64,000 nt of DNA, from the NCBI GenBank assembly GCA_011365025.1, contig RDOF01000001.1, forward strand, positions 62,001 to 126,000, given 5' to 3'. How positions within the stretch are numbered: position 1 is the first letter of the stretch; every line of letters starts with the position of its first letter. Source of the stretch: Candidatus Thorarchaeota archaeon (GTDB taxonomy: Archaea; Asgardarchaeota; Thorarchaeia; Thorarchaeales; Thorarchaeaceae). Both the position numbers and the translations under genes were made by a program. Positions 34,023 through 43,342 of the stretch are shown here, one piece after another. The notes beneath the pieces were generated by a model. The model was not told the origin of the DNA. It searched no databases and saw only the letters and a list, made by a program, of their open reading frames with translations.

Positions 34023-35549
34023 TTGTCCCAGTCCGCATTCAGGGAGTATAATGCCATTATCAAAGACCTCAGAGCGGTCGACATTCTGGTTGGGTATTGC
34101 TATCCTTCAACCTACAGAGCAGGGATGACGAGTCTTGCAACTCATCTCTTCTACCAAATTCTGAATTCGAGAGAGGATGTATCATGCGAGAGGTACTTCA
34201 GATTTGACACGAGGTTTCCAGTACACTCTATCGAGACCTCTAGACACCTAAAAGAGAACCATCTCGTAGCATTCTCATTGACATGGGAAGAGGATATTGT
34301 TCATCTTGTCCAAATGCTTGAGGCAGCCGCAATTGAACAATTTGCAGCTCGAAGAAAAGACCAAGATCCGGTAGTTCTAGTGGGCGGGCCGGTTCCAAGT
34401 GCGAATCCTGAGCCCTTTGTCGACTTCGTTGATGCCTTTGTGATAGGCGAAGGGGATTCTGTCATCAATCAGATTGTCGATGTTCTTAAGGAGTCATCAA
34501 CTCGAAGCCATGCTCTTGAGCTGCTTGCGGACATTTCAGGAGTCTATGTTCCGTCTGCCAATCCGACCTCAGTGAAGCACCTAATCCTGGACAATCTTGA
34601 TGATTTGTTCCATCCGATAGCACAGATTGTCCCTGATGTCCCCGATGGGTCCAAACTAGAACCAGTCTTTGGAAAGTCATTCCTGCTCGAAGTAACAAGG
34701 GGTTGTGGTCATTCCTGTAGATTCTGTCTTGTTGGACACATATGCCGACCAAGGAGAACAAGATCACTTTCTTGTTTGAAGAAGATAGTAGAATCGGGAA
34801 TTGAAAACACCCCTGTTGGCAAGGTATCTTTAATTGGATCATCATTGGGAGATATGGACCAAATTGCAGAACTAGCATCTTGGATTGTCAACGGAAATCT
34901 AGAGCTTTCCGCACCATCCTTGAGGGCAGATACTGTGAGCCCAGAGCTTCTTAATGCCCTTGTCGTTGGTGGGCAAAGAACACTAACTATCGCACCAGAA
35001 ACGGGTTCCGAGCGGCTTCGAACGATTGTAGGAAAAGGGCTTTCTGACTCGGAGATCGAGAGGGCAGCTCTGCTTGCAGCGGATGCGGGATACAAATTCG
35101 TCAAGCTCTATTTCATTATTGGACTTCCGGAGGAGAATCAGGAGGACATTGCTGCCATATCTGATATGACCAAGCATCTCGCAGCGAGCTCTGGTCTGAA
35201 GATCACAGCGAGTGTTAGCCCCTTTGTGCCGAAAGCAAGAACAAGATGGGAACGTGAATTCCAAGAACCTGTTGATGTTCTACGGAGGAAGCTAAGAACC
35301 ATTGAGAAGGAACTTCGGGGCCATCCGGGCGTGTCAATGGAGAGTTCGGACCCCAGAACCGCAAGAATTCAAGCTGCGCTCTCAATCGGGGATAGAAATC
35401 TGGGCAGAGTAATATCTTTGGCTGCAAAATATGGAGGACTTGGAGGCTGGCGACGGGGGGAAAAGGAAACGGGAGTGGATTTCTTTTCAATTCCAAGTAT
35501 AACAAGTCGAAGGAACGATATTCTGCCCTGGTCTTTCATCCAACACTAA
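34023..35549 (+). CDS. Radical SAM protein with B12-binding-like N-terminus
   Basis: A 508-residue protein. The radical SAM cluster motif is C228-x3-C232-x2-C235 in RGCGHSCRFC. The N-terminal part, with GGPVPSANPEPFVDFVDAFV and IGEGD, is like the cobalamin-binding domain of B12-dependent radical SAM enzymes. Downstream strands (SLRADTVSPELL, IAPETGSERLR, KLYFIIGLPEEN) give the TIM-barrel pattern. The start is TTG at 34023 with GAGAGGAG upstream. Such enzymes methylate or rearrange carbon skeletons; the substrate is unknown. Confidence 0.88.
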   Translation: MSQSAFREYNAIIKDLRAVDILVGYCYPSTYRAGMTSLATHLFYQILNSREDVSCERYFRFDTRFPVHSIETSRHLKENHLVAFSLTWEEDIVHLVQMLEAAAIEQFAARRKDQDPVVLVGGPVPSANPEPFVDFVDAFVIGEGDSVINQIVDVLKESSTRSHALELLADISGVYVPSANPTSVKHLILDNLDDLFHPIAQIVPDVPDGSKLEPVFGKSFLLEVTRGCGHSCRFCLVGHICRPRRTRSLSCLKKIVESGIENTPVGKVSLIGSSLGDMDQIAELASWIVNGNLELSAPSLRADTVSPELLNALVVGGQRTLTIAPETGSERLRTIVGKGLSDSEIERAALLAADAGYKFVKLYFIIGLPEENQEDIAAISDMTKHLAASSGLKITASVSPFVPKARTRWEREFQEPVDVLRRKLRTIEKELRGHPGVSMESSDPRTARIQAALSIGDRNLGRVISLAAKYGGLGGWRRGEKETGVDFFSIPSITSRRNDILPWSFIQH

Positions 35550-35651
35550 GTGAAGGAGGGCAGCTTGACTAAGGTTATAAGAGAGATAATCGAAAGTAGC
35601 ATGCGAATCGCCCCCAGACTAGTCATGGAGTAGTCGAACTGGTGATATCTC

Positions 35652-35990
35652 ATGACTGATGATGACTTCGAAAGAGACTTTCCGGCTCTTGCAGAAGAGA
35701 TGGCAACGGGAAGCACCAAGACCCACAGAATCGATGGTGTCCGCACAATGTCCGATGATGCAGAACCGCCTGATGACAAAGAAACCTTTATGCCGAATAT
35801 CATTGATTACATTCGGCGTTGTGATACTGTCAATCAAGCACTTGAGATTATAGATTATATGCTGAAACGGAACGAAATCAGCAGCACTAGGGCCAAGGAA
35901 ATTAAGGCACAACTGAAGCGTGATGGTCTGAGAAGTTTCGGAACCAAGAAGGAAAAGGGGCATTACCTTCATCATGGCTTGGAAGAGTAA
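35652..35990 (+). CDS. DUF2095 family protein
   Basis: A 112-residue archaeal protein with the DUF2095 pattern: DFERDFPALAEEM at the N-terminus, IDGVRT, PNIIDYIRRCDTVNQALEII in the middle and GLRSFGTKKEKGHYL at the end. Function unknown. It is about 100 bases downstream of the radical SAM gene on the same strand. The start ATG has GGTGAT upstream. Confidence 0.78.
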   Translation: MTDDDFERDFPALAEEMATGSTKTHRIDGVRTMSDDAEPPDDKETFMPNIIDYIRRCDTVNQALEIIDYMLKRNEISSTRAKEIKAQLKRDGLRSFGTKKEKGHYLHHGLEE

Positions 35991-36180
35991 TGAATCGGCC
36001 TGATCATCAACTACTTGTAGCACCCCAGCTGTTTCTTTGTGTAAAGGACTTCACTCAGCCTTCTCTATACGAGCTTTTATGACCGAGAAACTGAACTAAA
36101 TGATGTAACAGGAATTGCTCCTTTGTAGCGAATCGTGAAGTGTGTGCTCCTAGAGCATCCGCAATTGGGGGTGGAGTTGT

Positions 36181-37041
36181 TTGAAACGGAAGAAGGACAT
36201 TCTATCGACTTCATTATGTCGTGAGATTATAGAGAGAATATCAAGAAACCTCGAGGTCTATGACGTCGCAAGCTGGAAGGAGGCGTGTCGTTCCTTTGCA
36301 CCTGTCAAGTATTCAGAGTATACACGAAAAAAATGGTTTAAGGAGAATGGCTTTCGTCTTGCAGCGGCAAGGGAAATAGTTGATTTCATTGATAGCTGGC
36401 TCGAGAGCTTGCGCAAGGAACCGGAGCTAGAAACATACGCAGTAAGTGCTCTTAGAGACTGCCTAATCACTGGGATTCGAGATGTTCAACGAAAGACCAA
36501 TGAGAAAAAGGGCATTCTTAACGGTGTTAAGCTGTCTGGCTTCAAGACGCTGATTAAGTGGGCAGATAACAGGAAGGAACTGGAAATTGGCCCTTTTTCT
36601 GGTGCTGAAGAAGTTCCAGAGAATGCAGACTATCAGCCTAGTTTCGCAAGGAAGAAGGCTCGCGACCGCCAATCTCCTCCAAAGGTAATTCTTGTCAAGA
36701 GCTATGAGAAAACCGAGCTTGAGAAGCTTAAGATAGTCATGTCCATAACGAATGAAGGTAGATATCCTCATCAAAATGTGGAGATTGAACTCGATATTGA
36801 CAATAGGTTGCAGCTTTGTGGAGTAAACCCATTTAGCTGGTCCCCCTCAACAAAGCGAATACGGATAGGATTTATCTCCGCATCACTGAACTTGGGTGAG
36901 TCAGAAATTCAAATCGATTTGTGTTTGAAAATTTGCAAACATGCATCACGATACACCATAAGTGGGACGCTTTATTTCGATGACCTCGATGAAAGAAGAC
37001 AGGCCGCTCTGAAACTGGCTAGTGAAGAAGTCTTGCTATAG
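36181..37041 (+). CDS. Unrecognised protein with helical N-terminus and beta-rich C-terminus
   Basis: A 286-residue protein I cannot place. Residues 1-110 are helical (LCREIIERISRNLEVYDV, AREIVDFIDSWLESLRK), 110-180 is polar linker, and 180-275 looks like an Ig-like or CARDB-type beta sandwich (LKIVMSITNEGRYPHQNVEI, IQIDLCLKICKHASRYTISG). There is no signal peptide or membrane helix, so it is probably cytosolic. The start is TTG at 36181 with GGGGGTGGAG upstream; a GCTTTTATGA element at about 36073-36082 may be its TATA box. It is convergent with the DUF6884-like gene. Confidence 0.75.
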   Translation: MKRKKDILSTSLCREIIERISRNLEVYDVASWKEACRSFAPVKYSEYTRKKWFKENGFRLAAAREIVDFIDSWLESLRKEPELETYAVSALRDCLITGIRDVQRKTNEKKGILNGVKLSGFKTLIKWADNRKELEIGPFSGAEEVPENADYQPSFARKKARDRQSPPKVILVKSYEKTELEKLKIVMSITNEGRYPHQNVEIELDIDNRLQLCGVNPFSWSPSTKRIRIGFISASLNLGESEIQIDLCLKICKHASRYTISGTLYFDDLDERRQAALKLASEEVLL

Positions 37042-37050
37042 AGAAGGTGC

Positions 37051-37764
37051 TTATGGTTGGAAACCCCCTAGACTCCGGAGGAGATTCTCAAGGTAGGCCT
37101 TCTTGGTCCAAGAGAGGACTTCCTCATAGGGATCAGGTTCACTCAGCGCATGATGGGAAAGGATTCTGAGCAAATCGCCTTTGAAACCAACAACACCGTG
37201 AATCATATGTCCACGCTGCGAGAAGGAACTAACAGCTTTGCTTCCAGAAGGAACCGAAACCGATTCGAAATCACCTCCTTTGGGATGAAACAGAAGAACA
37301 AGTCCTTTCTGGCCATCTAGTGCTTTTTCCCCTAATGAAAGAAGGTACTTCTCGCCGAGCGCTAGGTATAGCAAGTCATACCGGCGCTTGCAGACCTCTT
37401 TAAAGGTGCTCTCGATATTAAGAGCTGAGGAACGTGCCAATACTTCAAGCTTTTTCATTCGATTGAAGCTGCAATCATAAGGGGGAATGAGTGTGTTCTC
37501 CGATACTAGGCCAAATCCGGCCGAAACAATAAGCAGATCGACATCAATACCATCGACTTTTCTCAGGTTGTCTGTACCTTTCACTATCTCTTGGTTTTGA
37601 TAGCCATTGTACATTTCTCTTGCTGGAAAACAGAGGTCGGAAAGACGTTTCTGCCAGATACTCAGACTCTCCGGTGATGTGAGCTCGCCACAGCCTGGGG
37701 CGTTTGGGCTTTCTGCAAGCTTCTTCTTTCCACAACTGCTTACAACTAATATCTTCATTGGCAA
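37051..37764 (-). CDS. DUF6884-like protein
   Basis: A 237-residue protein with the SSCGKKK N-terminal motif, a central LLIVSAGFGLVSENTLIPPYD and a conserved-looking DLLYLALGEKYLLSL. This matches DUF6884 and related Rossmann-like proteins associated with nucleotide or base modification. No catalytic assignment is possible. Upstream is the convergent unrecognised protein; downstream on the same strand lies the A-ATPase B subunit, which starts 45 bases into the next block with its own context. Confidence 0.6.
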   Translation of the reverse strand: MPMKILVVSSCGKKKLAESPNAPGCGELTSPESLSIWQKRLSDLCFPAREMYNGYQNQEIVKGTDNLRKVDGIDVDLLIVSAGFGLVSENTLIPPYDCSFNRMKKLEVLARSSALNIESTFKEVCKRRYDLLYLALGEKYLLSLGEKALDGQKGLVLLFHPKGGDFESVSVPSGSKAVSSFSQRGHMIHGVVGFKGDLLRILSHHALSEPDPYEEVLSWTKKAYLENLLRSLGGFQP

Positions 37765-37808
37765 TCACAAAAGGGATTGGTCTTTCTGATTTATTGCCCC
37801 ATGCACAT

Positions 37809-39209
37809 CTACATGAACTTGTATATTGCTCGTTCTTTTGCCCAAGATATGGTGGAGGGATCGCATCTTTTTAGCTCCCTTTCTGGAAACTCACTAAGAA
37901 GGTTCCATCCTAAATCAAGGGTCTGTTCAAAGGAACGGTCCTCATGCTCACCTTGGCCTATGAATTCCTGCTCAAATCGGTCAGCAAATTTGAGGTATTT
38001 TTGATCGCGATCGGTCAGAGCCTCGGACCCCACAACCGCAACCAAATCCCGTAGGTCGATACCTTCTGAATATGCGTAATAGAGCTGAGCCTGCACCTCT
38101 TTGTGATCGAATCGGGTCATGCCCTCGCCAATCCCTTCTTTCATCAGCCTGCTTAATGATGGGCCGGGGTCGATTGGTGGATATATTCCTCGTCTATGAA
38201 GGGCTCTACTCAGTGGCAGCTGACCTTCAGTAATATATCCTGTAAGGTCCGGGATTGGATGTGTCATATCATCTTGAGGCATGGAGAGGATGGGCATCTG
38301 GGTGATGGTGCCTTTGCGTCCATTGATTCGCCCGGCACGCTCGTATATCAGGCTAAGATCTGTGTAGAGGTATCCAGGGTAGCCGCGTCGGCCAGGGACC
38401 TCAGATCTGGCTGCACTTATTTCCCGTAGAGCTTCAGCGTAGTTTGTCATATCCGTAAGGACTACCAGAACATGCATGTCGGATTGGTAAGCAAGGTATT
38501 CTGCAGCCGTAAGAGCAGCACGGGGGGTGATTATGCGTTCAATTGCAGGGTCATTAGCTAGATTGAGAAAGAGGGCAGTATGCTCAAGAGCACCGGTTTC
38601 CTCGAAGGATTTCATGAAGTATTGAGCTTCGGTTGCAGTGATTCCCATAGCCGCAAATACAATGGCGAATTCACCCTCCTCTCCAGGGATCTTTGCTTGC
38701 CTGACAATCTGTGCGGCTATTCTGTTATGTGGCAAGCCAGACCCAGAGAAGATGGGGAGTTTTTGTCCTCGAACAAGTGTGTTGAGTCCATCAATGACCG
38801 ATAAGCCCGTTTGAATTGGCTGACGCGGATATTGGCGAGCGTATGGATTAATTGGGGAGCCGTAAATGTCCCAATGGTCTTCAGCAGTGAGTTTTGGCCC
38901 ATTATCCAAAGGGTCACCTGAGCCATCTAGGACTCGTCCAAGAATCTCAGTAGAAACAGGAAGCTTCATTGTTTCGCCGGTGAACCTTACCGCGGTGACA
39001 TCAGTATCGAGTCCGCTTGTGCCTTCGAAGACTTGAATTACTGCACGACCACGCCCCGTTTCGAGTACGGTACCAGTTAGTAGTCTGCCATTTGGGGCAC
39101 GAATTTTAACAACTTCATTGAACCCCACATTATGTGTGTTTTCCACAACCAGCAATGGTCCACTAACGTCTGAAACCGTTCTGTATGAGATTGAAGATTT
39201 TTGGGACAT
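37809..39209 (-). CDS. atpB: A-type ATP synthase subunit B
   Basis: The non-catalytic nucleotide-binding subunit of the A1 head, 466 residues. Diagnostic blocks are [20 protein letters not shown] near 150, [20 protein letters not shown] near 235, [20 protein letters not shown] near 270, and [26 protein letters not shown] sequence near 305. Separated from the F and A subunits by a membrane protein and a uracil-DNA glycosylase. Subunit D, usually next to B, is absent downstream. Confidence 0.97.
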   Translation of the reverse strand: MSQKSSISYRTVSDVSGPLLVVENTHNVGFNEVVKIRAPNGRLLTGTVLETGRGRAVIQVFEGTSGLDTDVTAVRFTGETMKLPVSTEILGRVLDGSGDPLDNGPKLTAEDHWDIYGSPINPYARQYPRQPIQTGLSVIDGLNTLVRGQKLPIFSGSGLPHNRIAAQIVRQAKIPGEEGEFAIVFAAMGITATEAQYFMKSFEETGALEHTALFLNLANDPAIERIITPRAALTAAEYLAYQSDMHVLVVLTDMTNYAEALREISAARSEVPGRRGYPGYLYTDLSLIYERAGRINGRKGTITQMPILSMPQDDMTHPIPDLTGYITEGQLPLSRALHRRGIYPPIDPGPSLSRLMKEGIGEGMTRFDHKEVQAQLYYAYSEGIDLRDLVAVVGSEALTDRDQKYLKFADRFEQEFIGQGEHEDRSFEQTLDLGWNLLSEFPERELKRCDPSTISWAKERAIYKFM

Positions 39210-39296
39210 CTCAGAATTCTCCTCAGGCGCTCAAATCACTTGCATTCGGCTCGTTATGCTCCTTGGGTTTTAAGAGTTACCGTGTGTCGCCGCGTG

Positions 39297-39815
39297 TTAA
39301 ATCCACGGAGTCACATGAAAGAAAGCTAGTACAGGCGCAAACATTAGAGCGCGCACAACCAATGAATGCCCTCTAGACTTGAGATCACTGGAGGAAGGGG
39401 TGAAGTATAGGATTGCTCCAGCAAGTACGCAAATCACCGCAACCATATCGCCGATTAGTACGACTAAACCAACAACCTCAGCATCGGTCATACCAATTAG
39501 ACTCAACCAAGTGGTTGTCGCGCTTTCAATAGTGATAGCCTCCAATCCAATCATAGATGTGAATAAGTCGAGAAGAATGGGTCCAACAACATAGAGCACT
39601 ACTCCCATCCCTACCAGAAGTTTGCCCAGCCCATCACTGATTCCAGTTACATAAACCATGAAGCCAACTAAAACGAATATCAGGTATCCGCGAATAACCA
39701 ATGCCAGCATGATATTGAGAGATATATCTAGTATGTCGACAAAAGGTGAGGGAAATGTCGGATCAAATGGGATTTGGAGGAGGATTAGTCCGACCGCAGA
39801 ATAGATTGGCTTCAC
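39297..39815 (-). CDS. Unrecognised five-helix membrane protein
   Basis: A 172-residue membrane protein with about five helices (segments around YLIFVLVGFMVYVTG, GMGVVLYVVGPILLDLF, LVVLIGDMVAVICVL and ALMFAPVLAFFHV). No known family was recognised. It lies between the A-ATPase B subunit and the uracil-DNA glycosylase on the same strand, so it is part of the same transcription run. Whether it is an ATPase-associated factor cannot be told. Confidence 0.65.
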   Translation of the reverse strand: MKPIYSAVGLILLQIPFDPTFPSPFVDILDISLNIMLALVIRGYLIFVLVGFMVYVTGISDGLGKLLVGMGVVLYVVGPILLDLFTSMIGLEAITIESATTTWLSLIGMTDAEVVGLVVLIGDMVAVICVLAGAILYFTPSSSDLKSRGHSLVVRALMFAPVLAFFHVTPWI

Positions 39816-39850
39816 ATCAACTTGTCATTGTAGGTACATTTAATCCCCAC

Positions 39851-40402
39851 TCAACCCAGTTCCCTCCGCAATTTCTCAAAATCGGCTCTCATGACTTTCT
39901 TTGTAGCAGGAAACCTAAGCGCTGCAGCAGGATGGTATGTGATGAAAAACTTCCGTTTGCTCCCTTCATAGAATCTACCATGTGCGTCAGTCATTTTCCA
40001 TGGTCCGATTAGAGAGGCGACTGCAACCCCACCCAATAGCACGACCACTTCGGGGTTGATGATTTCCAGTTGTCTATCCAAGTAGGAGATACAGGCGTCC
40101 ACTTCGCTCTTTTTGGGTGTTCTGTTATTGGGAGGCCTAGACTTGAGGACTGATGTGATAAAGACCTCATCTCTAGAGAAACCAACACCTTCTATCAATT
40201 CAGTAAGCAGTTCGCCGGAGCGACCTACAAAGGGTCTGCCCAATTCATCCTCTTTTGCACCTGGGGCTTCGCCTACAAACATAACTCTCGCGTCAACAGC
40301 TCCCTCGCCTGGGACTGCATTCTTTCGGGTTGCATGAAGAGGGCAGTTGGTGCACCGAGCTATTTCGGCATGCAGTTTTTCGAGTTCTTCTTGCGGCGTC
40401 AT
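39851..40402 (-). CDS. udg4: Uracil-DNA glycosylase, family 4, lacking one Fe-S cysteine
   Basis: A 183-residue uracil-DNA glycosylase that removes uracil from DNA. Family-4 motifs are present: MFVGEAPGAKEDELGRPFVG (catalytic loop) and YHPAAALRFP. The usual family holds a [4Fe-4S] cluster with four cysteines. Here C17, C20 and C104 are present, but the third position (normally Lys-Cys-Arg-Pro-Pro) is S88 in SVLKSRPPNNR. The cluster could be lost, could use another ligand, or could be a [3Fe-4S]. Located between A-ATPase subunits. Confidence 0.88.
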   Translation of the reverse strand: MTPQEELEKLHAEIARCTNCPLHATRKNAVPGEGAVDARVMFVGEAPGAKEDELGRPFVGRSGELLTELIEGVGFSRDEVFITSVLKSRPPNNRTPKKSEVDACISYLDRQLEIINPEVVVLLGGVAVASLIGPWKMTDAHGRFYEGSKRKFFITYHPAAALRFPATKKVMRADFEKLRRELG

Positions 40403-40452
40403 GTTAGCAGTACGTATGCCTACTGCATCAATAAACTCAGCTGTTTGAAGGA

Positions 40453-42288
40453 TTATTGTATTGCGTCAGGGCGAATAATCCCTGAATCAGATAGTTCCTG
40501 AAAGAGGGCCTGAAATTCAAGCTCCATCTTTCTATCGATGGCATCCATAGTCTTCTCATAATCATCCCAAGAAGCTATTTTCATTCGTGCTATGTTATCA
40601 AGCACACTGAATTCCAAAATTCGTCTAACCTGAGCGCCTATGCTCACTGCTTCAGCCATTTTTTCCGCGAATTTTATTATGATACGTAGCATTCTGTAGG
40701 TCTTCCCAATAGGGCTGTATGTATCGATTTCATGAATAGCGCTTTGAGTGAGGAAGTCCTCCTTGATCATACGAGCTGCTTCAAGTACAGCCCGCTCGGA
40801 CTCTGGTAGAGCGTCAGGACCAACAAGTTGTACAATCTCTCTTAGCTCTTGATCCTTCTGGAGAAGAGCCATGGCCTCACGCACCAAGTCAGGCCAGTCT
40901 TGCCCAAGGTTGCTCTTGTGCCAGTCCTCAAGGGTATTAAGATAGAGAGAATAGCTTGTCAGTGTGTTTATTGCTGGGAAGAATCGTCTCGCTGCAAGGT
41001 CTTTGTCAAGAGCCCAAAACACCTTGACAATTCGGAGAGTGGCTTGCGTTACCGGTTCCGAAAAGTCCCCTCCTGGCGGAGAAACAGCACCGCAAATGGT
41101 AATTGAACCGAGCCGATCTTCAGAACCAAGAGCCTTTACTCGACCACCACGCTCATAGAACTGCGCGAGTCGAGAGCCAAGATACGCAGGATACCCCTCT
41201 TCTGAGGGCAGCTGCCCCAGCCGACCTGAGATTTCTCTGAGCGCCTCAGCCCACCTTGAAGTTGAATCAGCCATTAGTGCAACATCAAGACCTTGGTCTC
41301 GGAAATACTCGGCTATAGTAACAGCAACATAAATTGAAGCCTCTCTGGCTGCGACAGGCATATTTGACGTGTTTGCGATTAGCACTGTTCGCTCCATGAG
41401 GGGACGACCTGACTTCGGGTCTTTGAGATGGGGCCATTCCTCAAGAGCCTCAGTCATCTCATTGCCTCTCTCTCCACAACCAACATATACGACTACCTGC
41501 GCATCAGCCCATTTGGCAAACTGATGTAGTGTGACTGTCTTTCCTGTTCCGAAACCACCAGGGATAGCGCCAGTACCGCCCTTTGCTTGAGGCATGAAGG
41601 TGTCAATGACCCTCTGGCCAGTGATTAGCGGAGTATCCATTGGTACACGTTCCTTGAAGGGTCTGCCTATTCGAACTGGAGTTCTCTGTAGCATCACCAC
41701 ATCATGAACATCTCCAAATCGGTCTTTTACCTTGCAGATAGTTTCTACTACAGTATAATCCCCTGCTGGTACAATCTCAACAACTTCGCCTTCCACACCA
41801 ACTGGAATGAGAATGCGGGAGGTGATTATGCTGGTTTCAGGGACTTCACCAATTATGTCGCCCGGTATGACTTGAGTGCCTTCCTTAATGGTAGGAGTGA
41901 ATTTCCACTTCTTCTCTTTGTTTAGTCCTTCGACGGTCAGACCTCTTGATATGAAATCGCCTGATATCTCTCGCAGTTCGGGTAGAGGCCGTTGAATACC
42001 GTCGTAGATGGAACCCAAAAGGCCAGGGCCCACTTCAACTGACAAGGAATCACCAGTGGCAACCACTGGCTCCCCAGGAGCCAGACCAGATGTTTCTTCA
42101 TAGCACTGCACCGTACAGCTGAGATCAGCAACTTCAATGACTTCTCCGATTAGTTGCTGGTGGCCAACACGGACAACTTCATACATACGCACAGAAGGGA
42201 GGCCTTCACATCTCACAACTGGGCCAGCAATACTCTGAATTTTACCTGTACCGTTTGTCATCGTCCTTTTGCTCCACTGTTCCATCAA
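40453..42288 (-). CDS. atpA: A-type ATP synthase subunit A (catalytic)
   Basis: Catalytic subunit, 611 residues. The P-loop GGFGTGKTVTLHQFAKW lies near residue 240, the Walker B and GERGNEMTEAL blocks near 275, and SVPPGG-type region AVSPPGGDFSEPV near 395. The long non-homologous insertion typical of A/V-ATPase A subunits is present. It begins one base after the F subunit stop. The first codon is TTG (42288) with ATG at 42285; an ATG at 42261 is a possible later start and would give a length near the usual 585-600. Confidence 0.97.
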   Translation of the reverse strand: MMEQWSKRTMTNGTGKIQSIAGPVVRCEGLPSVRMYEVVRVGHQQLIGEVIEVADLSCTVQCYEETSGLAPGEPVVATGDSLSVEVGPGLLGSIYDGIQRPLPELREISGDFISRGLTVEGLNKEKKWKFTPTIKEGTQVIPGDIIGEVPETSIITSRILIPVGVEGEVVEIVPAGDYTVVETICKVKDRFGDVHDVVMLQRTPVRIGRPFKERVPMDTPLITGQRVIDTFMPQAKGGTGAIPGGFGTGKTVTLHQFAKWADAQVVVYVGCGERGNEMTEALEEWPHLKDPKSGRPLMERTVLIANTSNMPVAAREASIYVAVTIAEYFRDQGLDVALMADSTSRWAEALREISGRLGQLPSEEGYPAYLGSRLAQFYERGGRVKALGSEDRLGSITICGAVSPPGGDFSEPVTQATLRIVKVFWALDKDLAARRFFPAINTLTSYSLYLNTLEDWHKSNLGQDWPDLVREAMALLQKDQELREIVQLVGPDALPESERAVLEAARMIKEDFLTQSAIHEIDTYSPIGKTYRMLRIIIKFAEKMAEAVSIGAQVRRILEFSVLDNIARMKIASWDDYEKTMDAIDRKMELEFQALFQELSDSGIIRPDAIQ

Positions 42289-42612
42289 TCAGATATTGAT
42301 TTCTATGCCTACTGCTCTGCGAATCAGCTCTTTCAAAACAGCCTCATAAGTCCCTGTAGAACCGATTCTATCAGGGATTAGTAGAATAACAGGAATGGGC
42401 GCCTCAGATAGCTCGATTATCGTATCTTCGACAGGCTTTGCGAGAGATTCTGTCATGATTATGAGTCCAGTTGTTGGGTCCCGAAAATGCTTAACAAGCA
42501 TTGTTCGAGTTTCTTCAGAAGAGCTTGAAATATAGCCATATTTTACTCCTGCCATCTGAAAGCCAGTTACTGTATCGTGGTCCCCTATTACGACGATTTT
42601 GTTGTTGACCAT
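42289..42612 (-). CDS. atpF: A-type ATP synthase subunit F
   Basis: A 107-residue small central-stalk subunit with the expected Rossmann-like pattern: NKIVVIGDHDTVTGFQMAGV at the N-terminus, TGLIIMTESLAKPVEDTI in the middle, and PVILLIPDRIGSTG near the end. It abuts subunit A (42288/42289), as in most archaeal atp operons. The upstream E, C and K subunits are not in this window. Confidence 0.92.
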   Translation of the reverse strand: MVNNKIVVIGDHDTVTGFQMAGVKYGYISSSSEETRTMLVKHFRDPTTGLIIMTESLAKPVEDTIIELSEAPIPVILLIPDRIGSTGTYEAVLKELIRRAVGIEINI

Positions 42613-42718
42613 TCCAGACTCTCCTCAGGCTAAGGCCCTGACTGATTCGTGCTGTGAGGTGCTGCTTAAGATGTCTGCTAAATAAGGTTTGCATCCGGTC
42701 TTGAATAGCTTCGGGTAA

Positions 42719-43234
42719 TCATCGAGATTCGGTGAATTGGGCTATGATTTCATCTTCATCGACCATTGTCCAGCAGTAAAGACATTTCAGAGAGATAGGC
42801 TCTTTTGTCGCCACCTCATATTTGGGTACAATTGGTTCACGTTCTTTGTTTGTTACGCATCGCTGATTTGGGCATGTAATGACATCAACGATGGTTGCTG
42901 GGAGCTGCACATGCATCTTCTTGGTAACTTTGCCGTCCTCAATTAGATTGATGGTTGCTTCAGGAGCCACCAATGCGATTCTGGCAACCTCTCGGTTCTC
43001 AAGAAGTCGTCGCTCAAGTTTGACGATATCCTTTCGCCCGATTTTCTCACTTGTAATATTCATTGCAAGTGTAATGACGCTTCCTTCTCTTCCAGTAATT
43101 CCAAGTATTTTAAGGACGTCAAGAGCGTGGCCAGCTCGTATATGATCGATTACAGTTCCTGCATCAATCTTGACTACTCTAATTCCCTCGACTTTTTGTC
43201 GCTCATCCATTGATATCATCTGGGGGAGAGCCAT
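42719..43234 (-). CDS. pyrI: Aspartate carbamoyltransferase regulatory subunit
   Basis: A 171-residue regulatory chain of aspartate transcarbamoylase, the second step of pyrimidine synthesis. The N-terminal allosteric domain has VVKIDAGTVIDHIRAGHALD and LKILGITGREGSVITLAMN. The C-terminal zinc domain has CPNQRCVTNKE and CLYC. The catalytic chain pyrB is not in the window, which is unusual because pyrB and pyrI are often adjacent. Confidence 0.94.
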   Translation of the reverse strand: MALPQMISMDERQKVEGIRVVKIDAGTVIDHIRAGHALDVLKILGITGREGSVITLAMNITSEKIGRKDIVKLERRLLENREVARIALVAPEATINLIEDGKVTKKMHVQLPATIVDVITCPNQRCVTNKEREPIVPKYEVATKEPISLKCLYCWTMVDEDEIIAQFTESR

Positions 43235-43342
43235 GGGGCAAATCGGTTTTATCCCTTGTGCCAGACAAATGGAAACTCCCCCGAAGCGAAGGTTGATATG
43301 TAGAACCGCATGAGAGCATCAAAGTTAGCACGGTGATTACAA

